Part shown: positions 43,384 through 51,508 of the stretch, piece after piece
How positions within the stretch are numbered: position 1 is the stretch's first letter
Layout: every line of letters starts with the position of its first letter
NCBI RefSeq assembly: GCF_046297895.1
Contig: NZ_JBKBHC010000011.1
Span: forward strand, 17,565-81,564
DNA length: 64,000 nucleotides
Direction of reading: 5' to 3'
DNA from: Ferrovibrio sp046297895
GTDB taxonomy: Bacteria; Pseudomonadota; Alphaproteobacteria; Ferrovibrionales; Ferrovibrionaceae
Position numbers and translations under genes: made by a program
Notes under the pieces: generated by a model
What the model saw: the letters and a program-made list of their open reading frames with translations, nothing else
Databases searched by the model: none
Told to the model about the DNA's origin: nothing

Positions 43384-45561
43384 ATGGCTCTTGCTTCGTG
43401 GCCAGGGCGCATGACTCCGGACCGGATCGACATCGCCTGGATGCTGGTCGCGACTTGTATGATCTTCGTCATGCAGGCCGGCTTCTGCTGCTTGGAAAGC
43501 GGCTATGTGCGGGCCAAGAACAGCATCAACGTGGCGTTGAAGAACCTGGCCGACTTCTGCATCGCAGCCTTGCTGTTCTGGGCTTTCGGCTTCGCACTCG
43601 CCTTCGGCAGCGGCCAGAGCGGCCTGTTCGGCCTGACGCACTGGTTCTTCGACGGCCGCGGCGCCGGCGGCGACGGCCTCTTCGCGGGCAGCTTCTTCCT
43701 GTTCCAGCTCATGTTCTGCGGCACGGCGGCCACCATCGTTTCGGGCGCCATCGCCGAGCGCGTCGGTTTCGGCAGCTATATCGGCATCACCGTGATCATC
43801 TCGGGCCTGATCTACCCGGTTTATGCCCATTGGGCCTGGAATACCGGCCAGTTCGGCGGCGCGCCGGGCTGGCTGGCCGCTTTGGGCTTCATCGATTTCG
43901 CCGGGTCCAGCGTGGTGCATTCCATCGGCGGCTGGGTCTCGCTGGCCGCGGTGCTGATCGTGGGGCCGCGCGCCGGGCGTTTCCTGCCCGGCCTGCCCAG
44001 CATCCGCGGCCACGATCTGGTCATCTCCACCCTGGGCACCATGCTGCTGTGGTTCGGCTGGTTCGGCTTCAACGGCGGCAGCACGCTCAGCCTCAACGAC
44101 GCGGTGCCCGGCATCCTGATCAACACCACATTGGGCGGCTGCGCCGGCGGCGTGGCCGGCCTGCTGGCCTCGCAGGTGGTCTACAACCGCATCCGCGTGG
44201 AGGATTTCCTCAACGGCACGCTGGCCGGCCTGGTCGCCATCACCGCCAACTGCCACAACGTCTCGGGCCTGAGTGCGGTGCTGATCGGCGCCATCGGCGG
44301 CCTGGTGGCGATGGCGGCGGCCGAGGCCATGGAGCGGCTGAAGCTCGACGATGCCGTGGGCGCCGTGCCGGTGCATCTGGCCGCCGGGATCTGGGGCACG
44401 CTGGCCGTCGCCCTGTTCGGCGATCCGGCCGGCTGGCCCGTGACGGCAGACGGGGGACAGAACGACCGCCTGACCCAGTTCGGCATCCAGGCGCTCGGCT
44501 GCCTGGCAGGCGGCCTCTATGCCTTCGGCACCGCCTATCTGCTGCTGCGCGCCATCGACCGGGTCTTTCCGCTGCGCGTTTCGTCCGATGCCGAGATGGT
44601 GGGCCTCAACCAGGCCGAACACGGCGCCGGCTCGGCCATGCTCGATCTGGTCAACGACATGGAACGCCATCGTCGCGAGGGCCGCTTCGACCAGCCGGTG
44701 CGTGTTGCCATCGGCTCCGAGGTCGAGCCCATCGCGCTGCAGTACAACCGCGTGATCGCCCGCGTCACCCGCGATGCCGAGATGCTGCGCCGCGCCATCG
44801 ACGACCTCAAGCGCGCCAAGACCGCCGCCGAAGCCGCCAGCAACGCCAAGACCGCCTTCCTGGGCAACATGAGTCACGAACTGCGCACGCCGCTGAATGC
44901 CGTGATCGGCTTTTCCGAGATTCTGACCGGCGAGTTGTTCGGCCCGCTGGGCGACCAGCGCTATCGCGACTACGCCGCCGATATCCTCGCCAGCGGCCGC
45001 CACCTGCTCAGCCTGGTCAACGACCTGCTCGACCATACCCGCATCGAGGCCGGCCAGGTGGTGCTGCACGATGCCGAGCTGGACGTGACCGAACATTGCG
45101 AAGCGGCCCTGCGCATGATGCGCGAGCGCGCCGCCGCCGCCGATCTGCGGCTGATCTCCGATTACGGTGACGGCCTGCCCGACCTGCTGGCCGACGAGCG
45201 CGCCCTGCGCCAGATGCTGCTCAACCTGCTGGGTAACGCGGTGAAATTCACCCCGCCCGGCGGGCTGGTGTCCCTGAGCGTGCGGCAGGAGCAGGATGGC
45301 CGGCTGGCGATCGCCGTTGCCGATACCGGCATCGGCATGAAGCGCGAGGATGTGCCGCGCGCCCTGGAGCCCTTCGTGCAGCTCCACGACCACCTGAACA
45401 AATCCTATGCCGGCACCGGACTGGGCCTGCCGATGGTGCAGGCGCTGATCCGCCTGCATGGCGGCACGCTCACTATCGACAGCCGCGAGGGCGACGGCAC
45501 GATTGTCACGCTGCGCTTCCCGCGCCGCCGGGTGGTACAGGTGGGCGTGGCGGCGGACTAG
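43384..45561 (+). CDS. Ammonium transporter-histidine kinase fusion (ammonium sensor kinase)
   Basis: 725 residues; an ATG at 43411 is an alternative start. Residues ~15-395 form a complete Amt domain: eleven helices, FQLMF (Phe gate 107/111), DFAGSSVVH (Asp171, His179) and AVPVHLAAG (His331), i.e. both twin-His pore residues. A linker (~400-485) leads to a HisKA domain (NMSHELRTPLNAV, His498) and HATPase (Asn618, DTGIG about 647, GTGLGLP about 677). No receiver domain or regulator gene is adjacent, and no glnK. Comparable Amt-kinases, e.g. Ks-Amt5 of Kuenenia, sense ammonium rather than supply it. Confidence 0.95.
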   Translation: MALASWPGRMTPDRIDIAWMLVATCMIFVMQAGFCCLESGYVRAKNSINVALKNLADFCIAALLFWAFGFALAFGSGQSGLFGLTHWFFDGRGAGGDGLFAGSFFLFQLMFCGTAATIVSGAIAERVGFGSYIGITVIISGLIYPVYAHWAWNTGQFGGAPGWLAALGFIDFAGSSVVHSIGGWVSLAAVLIVGPRAGRFLPGLPSIRGHDLVISTLGTMLLWFGWFGFNGGSTLSLNDAVPGILINTTLGGCAGGVAGLLASQVVYNRIRVEDFLNGTLAGLVAITANCHNVSGLSAVLIGAIGGLVAMAAAEAMERLKLDDAVGAVPVHLAAGIWGTLAVALFGDPAGWPVTADGGQNDRLTQFGIQALGCLAGGLYAFGTAYLLLRAIDRVFPLRVSSDAEMVGLNQAEHGAGSAMLDLVNDMERHRREGRFDQPVRVAIGSEVEPIALQYNRVIARVTRDAEMLRRAIDDLKRAKTAAEAASNAKTAFLGNMSHELRTPLNAVIGFSEILTGELFGPLGDQRYRDYAADILASGRHLLSLVNDLLDHTRIEAGQVVLHDAELDVTEHCEAALRMMRERAAAADLRLISDYGDGLPDLLADERALRQMLLNLLGNAVKFTPPGGLVSLSVRQEQDGRLAIAVADTGIGMKREDVPRALEPFVQLHDHLNKSYAGTGLGLPMVQALIRLHGGTLTIDSREGDGTIVTLRFPRRRVVQVGVAAD

Positions 45562-46037
45562 ACGCTGCGCCCGCGCAGCGCCGCCGCGATTCCCACCAGC
45601 AGGAAGAAGCCCAGCGCGATGCCCTGCGCCACGGCAAAGGGCGTTTCCGATAGAGTGGGCGCCAGCTCGTTCAGCAGGCCCACCTTCAGGAAGGCCTGCG
45701 CGATCAGCACGAAGACCAGGAAATACAAAACCGCCACGGCATTGATGGCATAGACGCGGCGCCAGATGCCGGCCAGGCGGAAGCGATAGCGCGCCGCGCC
45801 CGCCGCCGCCACGGCGATCAGCGACAGCACGCCCACCACATGCGAGGGCATCACCTGGGCAGCGGGAAAGCCGAAGCCGGTCAGATCGGTCAGCAGTGCG
45901 CTGGCCAGGAACAAGGCGGTCCAGGCCGGCTGGCGCTCGCGCCCGAACAGGCCGGCCACCACGACGATACCGGCCACGATGGCGATCAGGCTCAGTGCGG
46001 TGTGGAAGGCGATATAGGCCGGCAGGTCGAGGAACAT
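45558..46037 (-). CDS. Uncharacterised five-helix membrane protein
   Basis: 159 residues from the ATG at 46037 (AGGG upstream); a start seven codons earlier is possible. Five hydrophobic segments cover most of the protein, with an Arg-rich turn GRERQPAW after the first and RRVYAINAVAV before the fourth. I cannot name the family. It is convergent with the Amt-kinase gene and overlaps it by 4 bp, without evidence of a functional link. Confidence 0.75.
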   Translation of the reverse strand: MFLDLPAYIAFHTALSLIAIVAGIVVVAGLFGRERQPAWTALFLASALLTDLTGFGFPAAQVMPSHVVGVLSLIAVAAAGAARYRFRLAGIWRRVYAINAVAVLYFLVFVLIAQAFLKVGLLNELAPTLSETPFAVAQGIALGFFLLVGIAAALRGRSV

Positions 46038-46103
46038 GCGCCCTGTGTAGCCCGGCACGACGCACGCGTCATCAGCAGATTTGGCGTCACTGAATCCCGG
46101 CGT

Positions 46104-46340
46104 CTAACCGATCCGCATGGTCATGGCGTGCCGCATGCTCTGCGCATCGGGCGGCACATCCTCGACCGGCGGCAGGCCAAGATCGGCATGCAGGCCTGCG
46201 GGCGCGGCGGTATCGCCGGCATCGAAACCCGGTGCGGAGTCCGGCCGGCGCGGCGCGGCCGGGACGAACAACAGTCGAACCGGAAACAGGCGGGCCAGAA
46301 AGGCGAAGGCCGGAAAAGAGAAAGGGCGCGTCAGGTCCAT
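46104..46340 (-). CDS. Small hypothetical protein
   Basis: A 78-residue ORF with a hydrophobic-aromatic N-terminus (FAFLARLFPVRLLFVP) and a Pro/Asp-rich remainder ending MRHAMTMRIG. It has no recognised family and only a weak ribosome site. It diverges from the LysR gene across a 111-bp AT-rich promoter region, which is the only context favouring it as real. It could be a non-coding stretch. Confidence 0.35.
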   Translation of the reverse strand: MDLTRPFSFPAFAFLARLFPVRLLFVPAAPRRPDSAPGFDAGDTAAPAGLHADLGLPPVEDVPPDAQSMRHAMTMRIG

Positions 46341-46399
46341 GGAATGATCCGGAAAAGCTGCCCGCAGACTGCACCCGGTGGATTTTTGTGAAAATAAGC

Positions 46400-46437
46400 T
46401 TAATTATTGATATATTATCTCGATTATTGGGATAATT
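46400..46437. promoter_or_regulatory. AT-rich divergent promoter region of the LysR gene
   Basis: A ~60-bp AT-rich stretch (46381-46440) in GC-rich DNA. It holds the inverted pair AATTAT (46402) / ATAATT (46432) and a 20-bp-spaced direct repeat ATTATTG (46403 and 46423), plus the palindrome TAAGCTTA at 46395. Arms of this kind fit LysR-type autoregulatory sites just upstream of the regulator start at 46452. Confidence 0.45.
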
Positions 46438-46451
46438 GACGCCAAGGGCTC

Positions 46452-47342
46452 ATGTCCGAGATTGAGGATTACCGGGCCTTCGTGGCCATCGTGGAACGCG
46501 GCAGCCTCACCGCCGCCGCCGCCCAGCTCGGCCGTTCGCTGCAGGCGGTCAGCCGCTCGCTGCAGATGCTGGAAGAGCAGTTGGGCGTCGAGCTGGTGGC
46601 GCGCACCACCCGGCGCTGTCGTCCCACCCAGGCGGGCGAGGATTTCCATCGCCGCCTGAAAGGCATCCTCGCCGATCTCGACTCCGCCCGCGCGGCCGTG
46701 GCCGAGGAAGGCGCGTTGATTTCCGGCCGCATCCGCGTGGCGGCCTCCTCGCGTTTCGGCGTGGCCTATCTGCTGCCCATTCTGGCCGCCTTCATGGAAC
46801 GTCATCCGGGCGTCGAGATCGATCTGTCGCTGGACGATCGCTACGTCGATCTGCTGGCCGAGAATTTTGATCTCTCGGTGCAGTTCGGGCAGCTCTCCGA
46901 TTCATCGCTGAAGGCGAAACGCCTGGGCCTGATCCGCCGCGTGGTGTTTGCATCGCCGCGCTATCTCGCCGCGCGCGGCCGGCCATCCGTGCCGGCCGAT
47001 CTGAAATCGCATGATTGCGTGGCGCGATTGACGCATCACAGCACCGATACCTGGCGTTTCGGCGAGGGCGCGAACGAGACCGAGATTCCGGTGAAGGGCC
47101 GCTTCCGCTCGGATTCCGCGCCGGCGCGCATCGCCGCCGTGGTGGAAGGCTTAGGGATCGGCCTCGCGCCGCTCTACCAGATCCGCCCGCTGCTCGATGC
47201 TGGCCAGGTGGAAGTACTGCTGCCCGGCCATGAACCAACGCTCACGCCCGTGCATCTGGTCTGGCTGCCCGGCACGATGCCTTTGCGCCTGCGCCGCCTG
47301 ATCGATTTCATCGCCACGCGCCTGTCGCTGGCGGGGGTGTGA
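46452..47342 (+). CDS. LysR-family transcriptional regulator
   Basis: 296 residues. N-terminal winged helix-turn-helix (about 1-60; SLTAAAAQLGRSLQAVSRSL is the recognition segment), then a two-lobed inducer-binding domain starting near 88 (GRIRVAASSRFGVAYLLPIL). It resembles the CrgA/DsdC-like LysR subgroup often encoded beside a target dehydrogenase. The adjacent convergent MDR reductase gene could be a target. Inducer unknown. Confidence 0.9.
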   Translation: MSEIEDYRAFVAIVERGSLTAAAAQLGRSLQAVSRSLQMLEEQLGVELVARTTRRCRPTQAGEDFHRRLKGILADLDSARAAVAEEGALISGRIRVAASSRFGVAYLLPILAAFMERHPGVEIDLSLDDRYVDLLAENFDLSVQFGQLSDSSLKAKRLGLIRRVVFASPRYLAARGRPSVPADLKSHDCVARLTHHSTDTWRFGEGANETEIPVKGRFRSDSAPARIAAVVEGLGIGLAPLYQIRPLLDAGQVEVLLPGHEPTLTPVHLVWLPGTMPLRLRRLIDFIATRLSLAGV

Positions 47343-48371
47343 TCAGGTCAGGCCAATCACAATCTTCCCAAAGGCCGCGCCCTTGCCCATATGGCGATAG
47401 GCGTCGCGCACGCCGGTTTCCGAAAATTCGAAATGGCTGTCGATCACCGGCTTGGTCTTGGCCACGGCCATGGCGCGCAGCATGGCATCCAGGCCCTCCT
47501 TGCTGCCCACGGTCACGCCCTGCAACCGGATCTGCTGCATCACCACCAGCGGAATATGCAGGTCGTTGCTGGGGCCTGACAGCACGCCGATCATGCTGAT
47601 CGTGCCGCCCGGCCGGATGGCGCGGATCGACTGCATCAGCGTGCCGGCGCCGCCCAGTTCCACGATATGGTCGAGGCCAGCGCCGCCGGTCATGGCGCGC
47701 GCCGCCTTGCCCCATTCGGGATTGGCCTTGTAGTTGATGCCGTGATCGGCGCCGAGCGTCTTCGCCCGCGCCAGCTTGGCGTCGCTGGAAGACGTGACGA
47801 TCACCTCCGCGCCGGCCAGCTTGGCAAATTGCAGGGCGAACAGCGCCACGCCGCCGGTGCCCTGGATCAGCACGCGTTCGCCCGGCTGCACGCGGCCCAT
47901 TGTGACGATGGCGCTCCAGGCGGTGAGCGCGGCGCAGGGCAGGGCGGCGGCCTCGGCGTAGCTCAAATGATCGGGGATTTTCGCCAGCGCGCTGGCGGGG
48001 AAGATGCGCTGCTCGCACAGCCAGCCGTCCAGCGGCCCGCCCATCGAGATACTGAATTTCTCCACGCTGGGTTCGCCGGCCAGCCAGGCCGGGAAGAAAT
48101 GCCCCAGCACGCGGTCGCCGGCTTTGAATTGTGTGACGCCGGGGCCGACCGCCACCACCTCGCCGGCGCCGTCGGAAACCGGGATCAGCGGCAGCTTCTG
48201 GCGCGGATTGTAGGTGCCCTGCGCCATCAGCCAGTCGCGGAAATTCAGCGAACAGGCCTTCACGGCCACCAGCACGTCGCCCGGATTCAGGTCCGTGCCC
48301 GGCTCGGGCCAGGGGCGTTCCGCCATGCTAAGCTGGTCGACGCTGAATCCGCGCAGTTCGATGACGCGCAT
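47343..48371 (-). CDS. MDR-family NAD(P)-dependent alcohol dehydrogenase / quinone reductase-like
   Basis: 342 residues with a GroES-like N-terminal part (LNFRDWLMAQGTYNP, VSDGAGEVVAVGPGV) and a Rossmann domain (VLIQGTGGVALFALQFAK). The four-Cys structural zinc loop of classical alcohol dehydrogenases is missing, and the catalytic zinc Cys is not evident, so a zinc-free quinone-oxidoreductase or enoyl reductase activity is likelier. It is tail-to-tail with the LysR gene, no bases between. Confidence 0.85.
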   Translation of the reverse strand: MRVIELRGFSVDQLSMAERPWPEPGTDLNPGDVLVAVKACSLNFRDWLMAQGTYNPRQKLPLIPVSDGAGEVVAVGPGVTQFKAGDRVLGHFFPAWLAGEPSVEKFSISMGGPLDGWLCEQRIFPASALAKIPDHLSYAEAAALPCAALTAWSAIVTMGRVQPGERVLIQGTGGVALFALQFAKLAGAEVIVTSSSDAKLARAKTLGADHGINYKANPEWGKAARAMTGGAGLDHIVELGGAGTLMQSIRAIRPGGTISMIGVLSGPSNDLHIPLVVMQQIRLQGVTVGSKEGLDAMLRAMAVAKTKPVIDSHFEFSETGVRDAYRHMGKGAAFGKIVIGLT

Positions 48372-48470
48372 GAATGCCTCCCGTTTATCTCTGCCGCGAT
48401 TGTGCGGCAGGCATTCCGCTCCGTCCAGTCCGTGTTAGGATAAGAAGGCTATCGCAGGAGGTCGTGCCCC

Positions 48471-48926
48471 ATGCCGACGCTTTCGGTCAACGGACTGGCC
48501 ATGGATGTGCAGGCGGAAGACGACATGCCGCTGCTCTGGGTTCTGCGCGACGTGCTGAACCTCACCGGCACCAAATACGGCTGCGGCATTGCCGCCTGCG
48601 GCGCCTGCACCGTGCTGATCGACGGCCAGCCGGTGCGCTCATGCTCCTATCCGCTCTCAGGCGTTGGCGAGGGCAGGATCGTCACCATCGAGGGACTGTC
48701 GCCCGATACCACGCATGTCGTGCAGCGGGCCTGGGCCGAACTCGATGTGCCGCAATGCGGCTATTGCCAGTCGGGGCAGATCCTGGCGGCCGTGGCCCTG
48801 CTGAACGAGACGCCGGAACCCACCGATGCCGATATCGATGCGGCGATGACCAATATCTGCCGCTGCGGTACCTATCCCGCCATCCGCGCCGCCATTCACC
48901 GGGCCGCGGAACTGGCCAAAGGCTAA
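48471..48926 (+). CDS. Orphan [2Fe-2S] subunit of a molybdenum hydroxylase (IorA-type)
   Basis: 151 residues with both cluster domains: plant-ferredoxin-like CGIAACGACTVLIDG and the helical C-terminal CGYCQSGQI ... NICRCGTYPAI. It is the electron-transfer subunit of isoquinoline/aldehyde-oxidoreductase-type enzymes. GGAGG precedes the ATG. No molybdenum or FAD subunit gene adjoins it; the only large subunit in the window is at 25038, 21 kb away. The two could work together or each with partners elsewhere. Confidence 0.9.
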   Translation: MPTLSVNGLAMDVQAEDDMPLLWVLRDVLNLTGTKYGCGIAACGACTVLIDGQPVRSCSYPLSGVGEGRIVTIEGLSPDTTHVVQRAWAELDVPQCGYCQSGQILAAVALLNETPEPTDADIDAAMTNICRCGTYPAIRAAIHRAAELAKG

Positions 48927-48948
48927 TCGCAACCGCCACGTGCGACTG

Positions 48949-49036
48949 CGTGGATGCCCGGGTCAAGCCCGGGCATGACGGGTGGTTTGCATGATTTTAT
49001 AAATCGTCATGGCCGGGCTTGACCCGGGCATCCACG
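48949..49036. repeat. Inverted pair of an intergenic palindromic repeat
   Basis: Two 32-bp copies (48949-48980 and 49005-49036) face each other across 24 bp and differ at one position (31/32). Each is itself a near-palindrome built on GCCCGGGTCAAGCCCGGGC with ends CGTGGAT and ATGACG. Such elements are widespread between alphaproteobacterial genes. A T-rich run (ATTTTCTTTTTT) follows, so in RNA the pair could end transcription of the [2Fe-2S] gene. Confidence 0.85.
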
Positions 49037-49079
49037 ATTTTCTTTTTTCCTGCCGGCCATGACAAAAAATAGTTGAGCC

Positions 49080-49868
49080 TTACGCCCCGAACCGCACCTC
49101 GCAGCGGCCCAGGCCCTCCGCCAGGATCTCCACATGGTCGCCGGGCTTGGCCGGCAGCATGGCAAAGAAGGTGCCGGTCATGATCACGTCGCCGGCTTCC
49201 AGCGGCATTTCTTCCGTGCCCAGCCTGCCCGCCAGCCAGGCGAGCGCATGCAGCGGATTGCCATAGACCATGTCGCCCTTGCCTTGCGCCGCCTGCGTGC
49301 CGTTCACGCTCATGCTCATGCTTAAGCGCCGCAGGTCGAGGCCATCCAGCCGCCGCGCCGGGCTGCCCAGCACGAAGGCGCCGCCGCCGGCATTGTCGGC
49401 CAGCAGGTCGAAGGGCTTGGTATCCAGATTGGCAATGCGGCAGCCCACCACCTCGATGGCCGGCACGGCATAGCCCACCGCGCGCAGCACATCCGCCAGC
49501 GTGGGCTTTTCCATGGTCAGGTCGCGCTCCAGCACGATCGCCACTTCGCCTTCCAGCCGCGGCTGCATGATCTTGCCCGCCGGAATCTCGTCGCCGTCGC
49601 CCAGCAGCATGTCGGCATAAAGCGTACCCCAGGCCGGTTCGCTGAGGCCCATGGCCTTTTGGGCGGCACGCGCGCTCAGGGCCACCTTGCGGCCGACGAT
49701 GCGGCGGCCGTTTTTCAGCCAATGCTCGCGGTTTAGGCCCTGGATGGCATAGGCGGCGGCGAGGTCGGGGTTGGCAAACAACTCGCGCACGGGGGCGCAG
49801 GGCTTGCCGGTTTCCTCGGCGACGCGCAGGCGGATGGCGGCGGCTTCGATCTCAGGGATGCTGCTCAT
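49080..49868 (-). CDS. 2-Keto-4-pentenoate hydratase-like / FAH-fold protein
   Basis: 262 residues of the MhpD/4-oxalocrotonate decarboxylase group. The metal site reads QPRLEGEVAIVLERDL (Glu-x-Glu), with IVGRKVALSARAAQKAMG before it, a conserved substrate loop. It hydrates 2-oxo-pent-4-enoate or decarboxylates 2-oxo-diacids in meta-cleavage pathways. Its start lies 1 bp after the stop of the Ldh-family gene, so the two form an operon that handles a 2-hydroxy/2-oxo acid. Confidence 0.85.
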   Translation of the reverse strand: MSSIPEIEAAAIRLRVAEETGKPCAPVRELFANPDLAAAYAIQGLNREHWLKNGRRIVGRKVALSARAAQKAMGLSEPAWGTLYADMLLGDGDEIPAGKIMQPRLEGEVAIVLERDLTMEKPTLADVLRAVGYAVPAIEVVGCRIANLDTKPFDLLADNAGGGAFVLGSPARRLDGLDLRRLSMSMSVNGTQAAQGKGDMVYGNPLHALAWLAGRLGTEEMPLEAGDVIMTGTFFAMLPAKPGDHVEILAEGLGRCEVRFGA

Positions 49869-49869
49869 C

Positions 49870-50958
49870 TCAGGCCACTCCGGCGACGCTGTTGGTTTCG
49901 GCGGCGCTCACATTGACGGATTCGCCGGCCGTCACGATCTCGCCCCAGGTGGTGGCATCCACCGGAATGCCCTCGGCCAGGCGTCTGGCGCGGGCGCGGC
50001 GCTCCGGCTCGCCGGCCACCAGCACGCCGTCACTATTTGGGGCTTTCGGCGAGGCCTTCACAAAATCGGTGAAGGCCGCCACCTCGCGGCGCCAGGTCTC
50101 GGCGCCGCCGAGTTTCGCGGGGTCGATGATCACCGAGAACATGTTGTTGGTGATGGTGCCGGTGGCCCAGCTGCCCTCATGCATGGTCACACCGCCGGTC
50201 ATGGCGCCGGCCAGCAGTTCGGCGATCACCGCCAGGCCATAGCCCTTGTGTTCGCCGAAAGCGAGGATCGCCCCGATCGGCGGGTTGAACATCGTCTTCG
50301 GATCGGTGGTGGGATTGCCCTTTGCATCGATCAGCGTGCCGGGCGCCACCTGTTCGCCCTTGTTCATCGCCACGCGCACCTTGCCCATGGCGATCTTCGA
50401 GGTTGCCATGTCCAGCACGATGGGTTCGCCGCCGGGTTCGGTGGCCGGAATGGCGCAGCAATAGGGATTGGTGGCAAAGCGCGCATCGGCGCCGCCATAG
50501 GGCGCCACCAGCGGCGGCCGGCCGACGACGTTCACGTAATGCGTCGAGACCAGGCCGGCGGCGGCGCATTGTTCGCCCCAATGGCCGATGCGGCCGATAT
50601 GGTGGCTGTTGCGCAGACTGACGATACAGGCGCCGAGGTCTTTGGCGCGCCGGATGCCCAGCTCCATCGCCTCGTGCCCGATCACCTGCCCGTAGCCCAT
50701 GTTGCCGTCGAGATTGAGGATGGCGCCGGCATCCGACAGCACGCGCACCGAAGCATTCACGGTCAGCCGCTTTTCCACCACGGCGAGGATGTATTGCGGC
50801 AGCATGCCGACGCCGTGGCTGTCATGGCCCGACAGATTGGCCAGCACCAGGTTCTCGGCCACCAGGCTCGCCTCGCGCTCGTTGCTGCCGCCCGCCAGGC
50901 AGATATGGCGCACGGCGGCGCGCAGCCTGTCGGCGGGAATGGTGACGGTGGCGGCCAT
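49870..50958 (-). CDS. Ldh family oxidoreductase (malate/L-lactate dehydrogenase type II)
   Basis: 362 residues of the YlbC/YiaK/MDH2 fold, unrelated to classical Rossmann LDH. Marks: ANLSGHDSHGVGMLPQYI (catalytic His), IVSLRNSHHIGRIGHWGEQ and ATNPYCCAIPA. It oxidises or reduces a 2-hydroxy/2-oxo acid with NAD(P). It is the first gene of a two-gene operon with the hydratase-like gene, 1 bp apart, suggesting that the oxo acid is passed on. Confidence 0.9.
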   Translation of the reverse strand: MAATVTIPADRLRAAVRHICLAGGSNEREASLVAENLVLANLSGHDSHGVGMLPQYILAVVEKRLTVNASVRVLSDAGAILNLDGNMGYGQVIGHEAMELGIRRAKDLGACIVSLRNSHHIGRIGHWGEQCAAAGLVSTHYVNVVGRPPLVAPYGGADARFATNPYCCAIPATEPGGEPIVLDMATSKIAMGKVRVAMNKGEQVAPGTLIDAKGNPTTDPKTMFNPPIGAILAFGEHKGYGLAVIAELLAGAMTGGVTMHEGSWATGTITNNMFSVIIDPAKLGGAETWRREVAAFTDFVKASPKAPNSDGVLVAGEPERRARARRLAEGIPVDATTWGEIVTAGESVNVSAAETNSVAGVA

Positions 50959-51058
50959 GGAGAATCCTCGGGTCGTTTATTGCTGGGGCGTTTTCTTGCT
51001 GGCTTCCGGTTTATCGGAAAGCTTGCGGGCGAACAACGGGGCGGGCAGACTGCGGCCC

Positions 51059-51469
51059 ATGATGCACCGCACACTCCGTCTTCTGCTCGTCCTGCTGCCC
51101 GCAATGTTGGCCGCCTGCGCTTCCCCGCTGGAAGACACCGCCGAGCGCGCCCGCACCGCCCTGGTCGGGCTGGACGAGGCCGGGCTGAAACGCTGCCTGG
51201 GCGAACCGCTGGCGATCCATCGGGAAGGCGGCAGCGATCTGTGGCTTTATTTCCGCGAGACCAGCCGCTCGGCCACGGCGACCAGCGATACCGGCTACAC
51301 GCCCACCGGCCGCGACAGCGTGTCCTACGACTACTACCGCTATTGCGAGGCCGCCTTCACGCTGCAGGGCGGCCGGGTGCGCGCGGTGGAGTTCACCGGC
51401 CGCACCTCGACGGGCCGCCAGACGCTGGAGCCCTGCGGCGCGCTGGTCGAACGCTGCATGAAGCCCTGA
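51059..51469 (+). CDS. Hypothetical lipoprotein
   Basis: 136 residues from the first of two tandem ATGs. Signal peptide with lipobox LPAMLAACASP, lipidated Cys at about residue 20. The mature part has an Ala/Leu-rich helix (LVGLDEAGLKRCLGEPLAI), a Ser/Tyr-rich region and two C-terminal Cys. No family recognised. A palindromic repeat starts right after its stop, before the convergent polA gene. Confidence 0.75.
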   Translation: MMHRTLRLLLVLLPAMLAACASPLEDTAERARTALVGLDEAGLKRCLGEPLAIHREGGSDLWLYFRETSRSATATSDTGYTPTGRDSVSYDYYRYCEAAFTLQGGRVRAVEFTGRTSTGRQTLEPCGALVERCMKP

Positions 51470-51502
51470 CCGTCATGCCCGGACCAAGGCCGGGCATGAC
51501 GG
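51470..51502. repeat. Third copy of the palindromic intergenic repeat
   Basis: CCGTCATGCCCGG / CCGGGCATGACGG, a 13-bp perfect stem with a 7-nt loop, between the convergent lipoprotein and polA stops. It shares the CGTCATGCCCGG core with the pair at 48949-49036. Its position could stop read-through from both sides, though no T-run follows. Confidence 0.8.
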
Positions 51503-51508
51503 ATTGGA

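Noticed and set aside
43261..46065. 934-codon minus-strand frame
   Set aside because: Antisense to the Amt-kinase gene, with low-complexity Gly/His/Gln composition.
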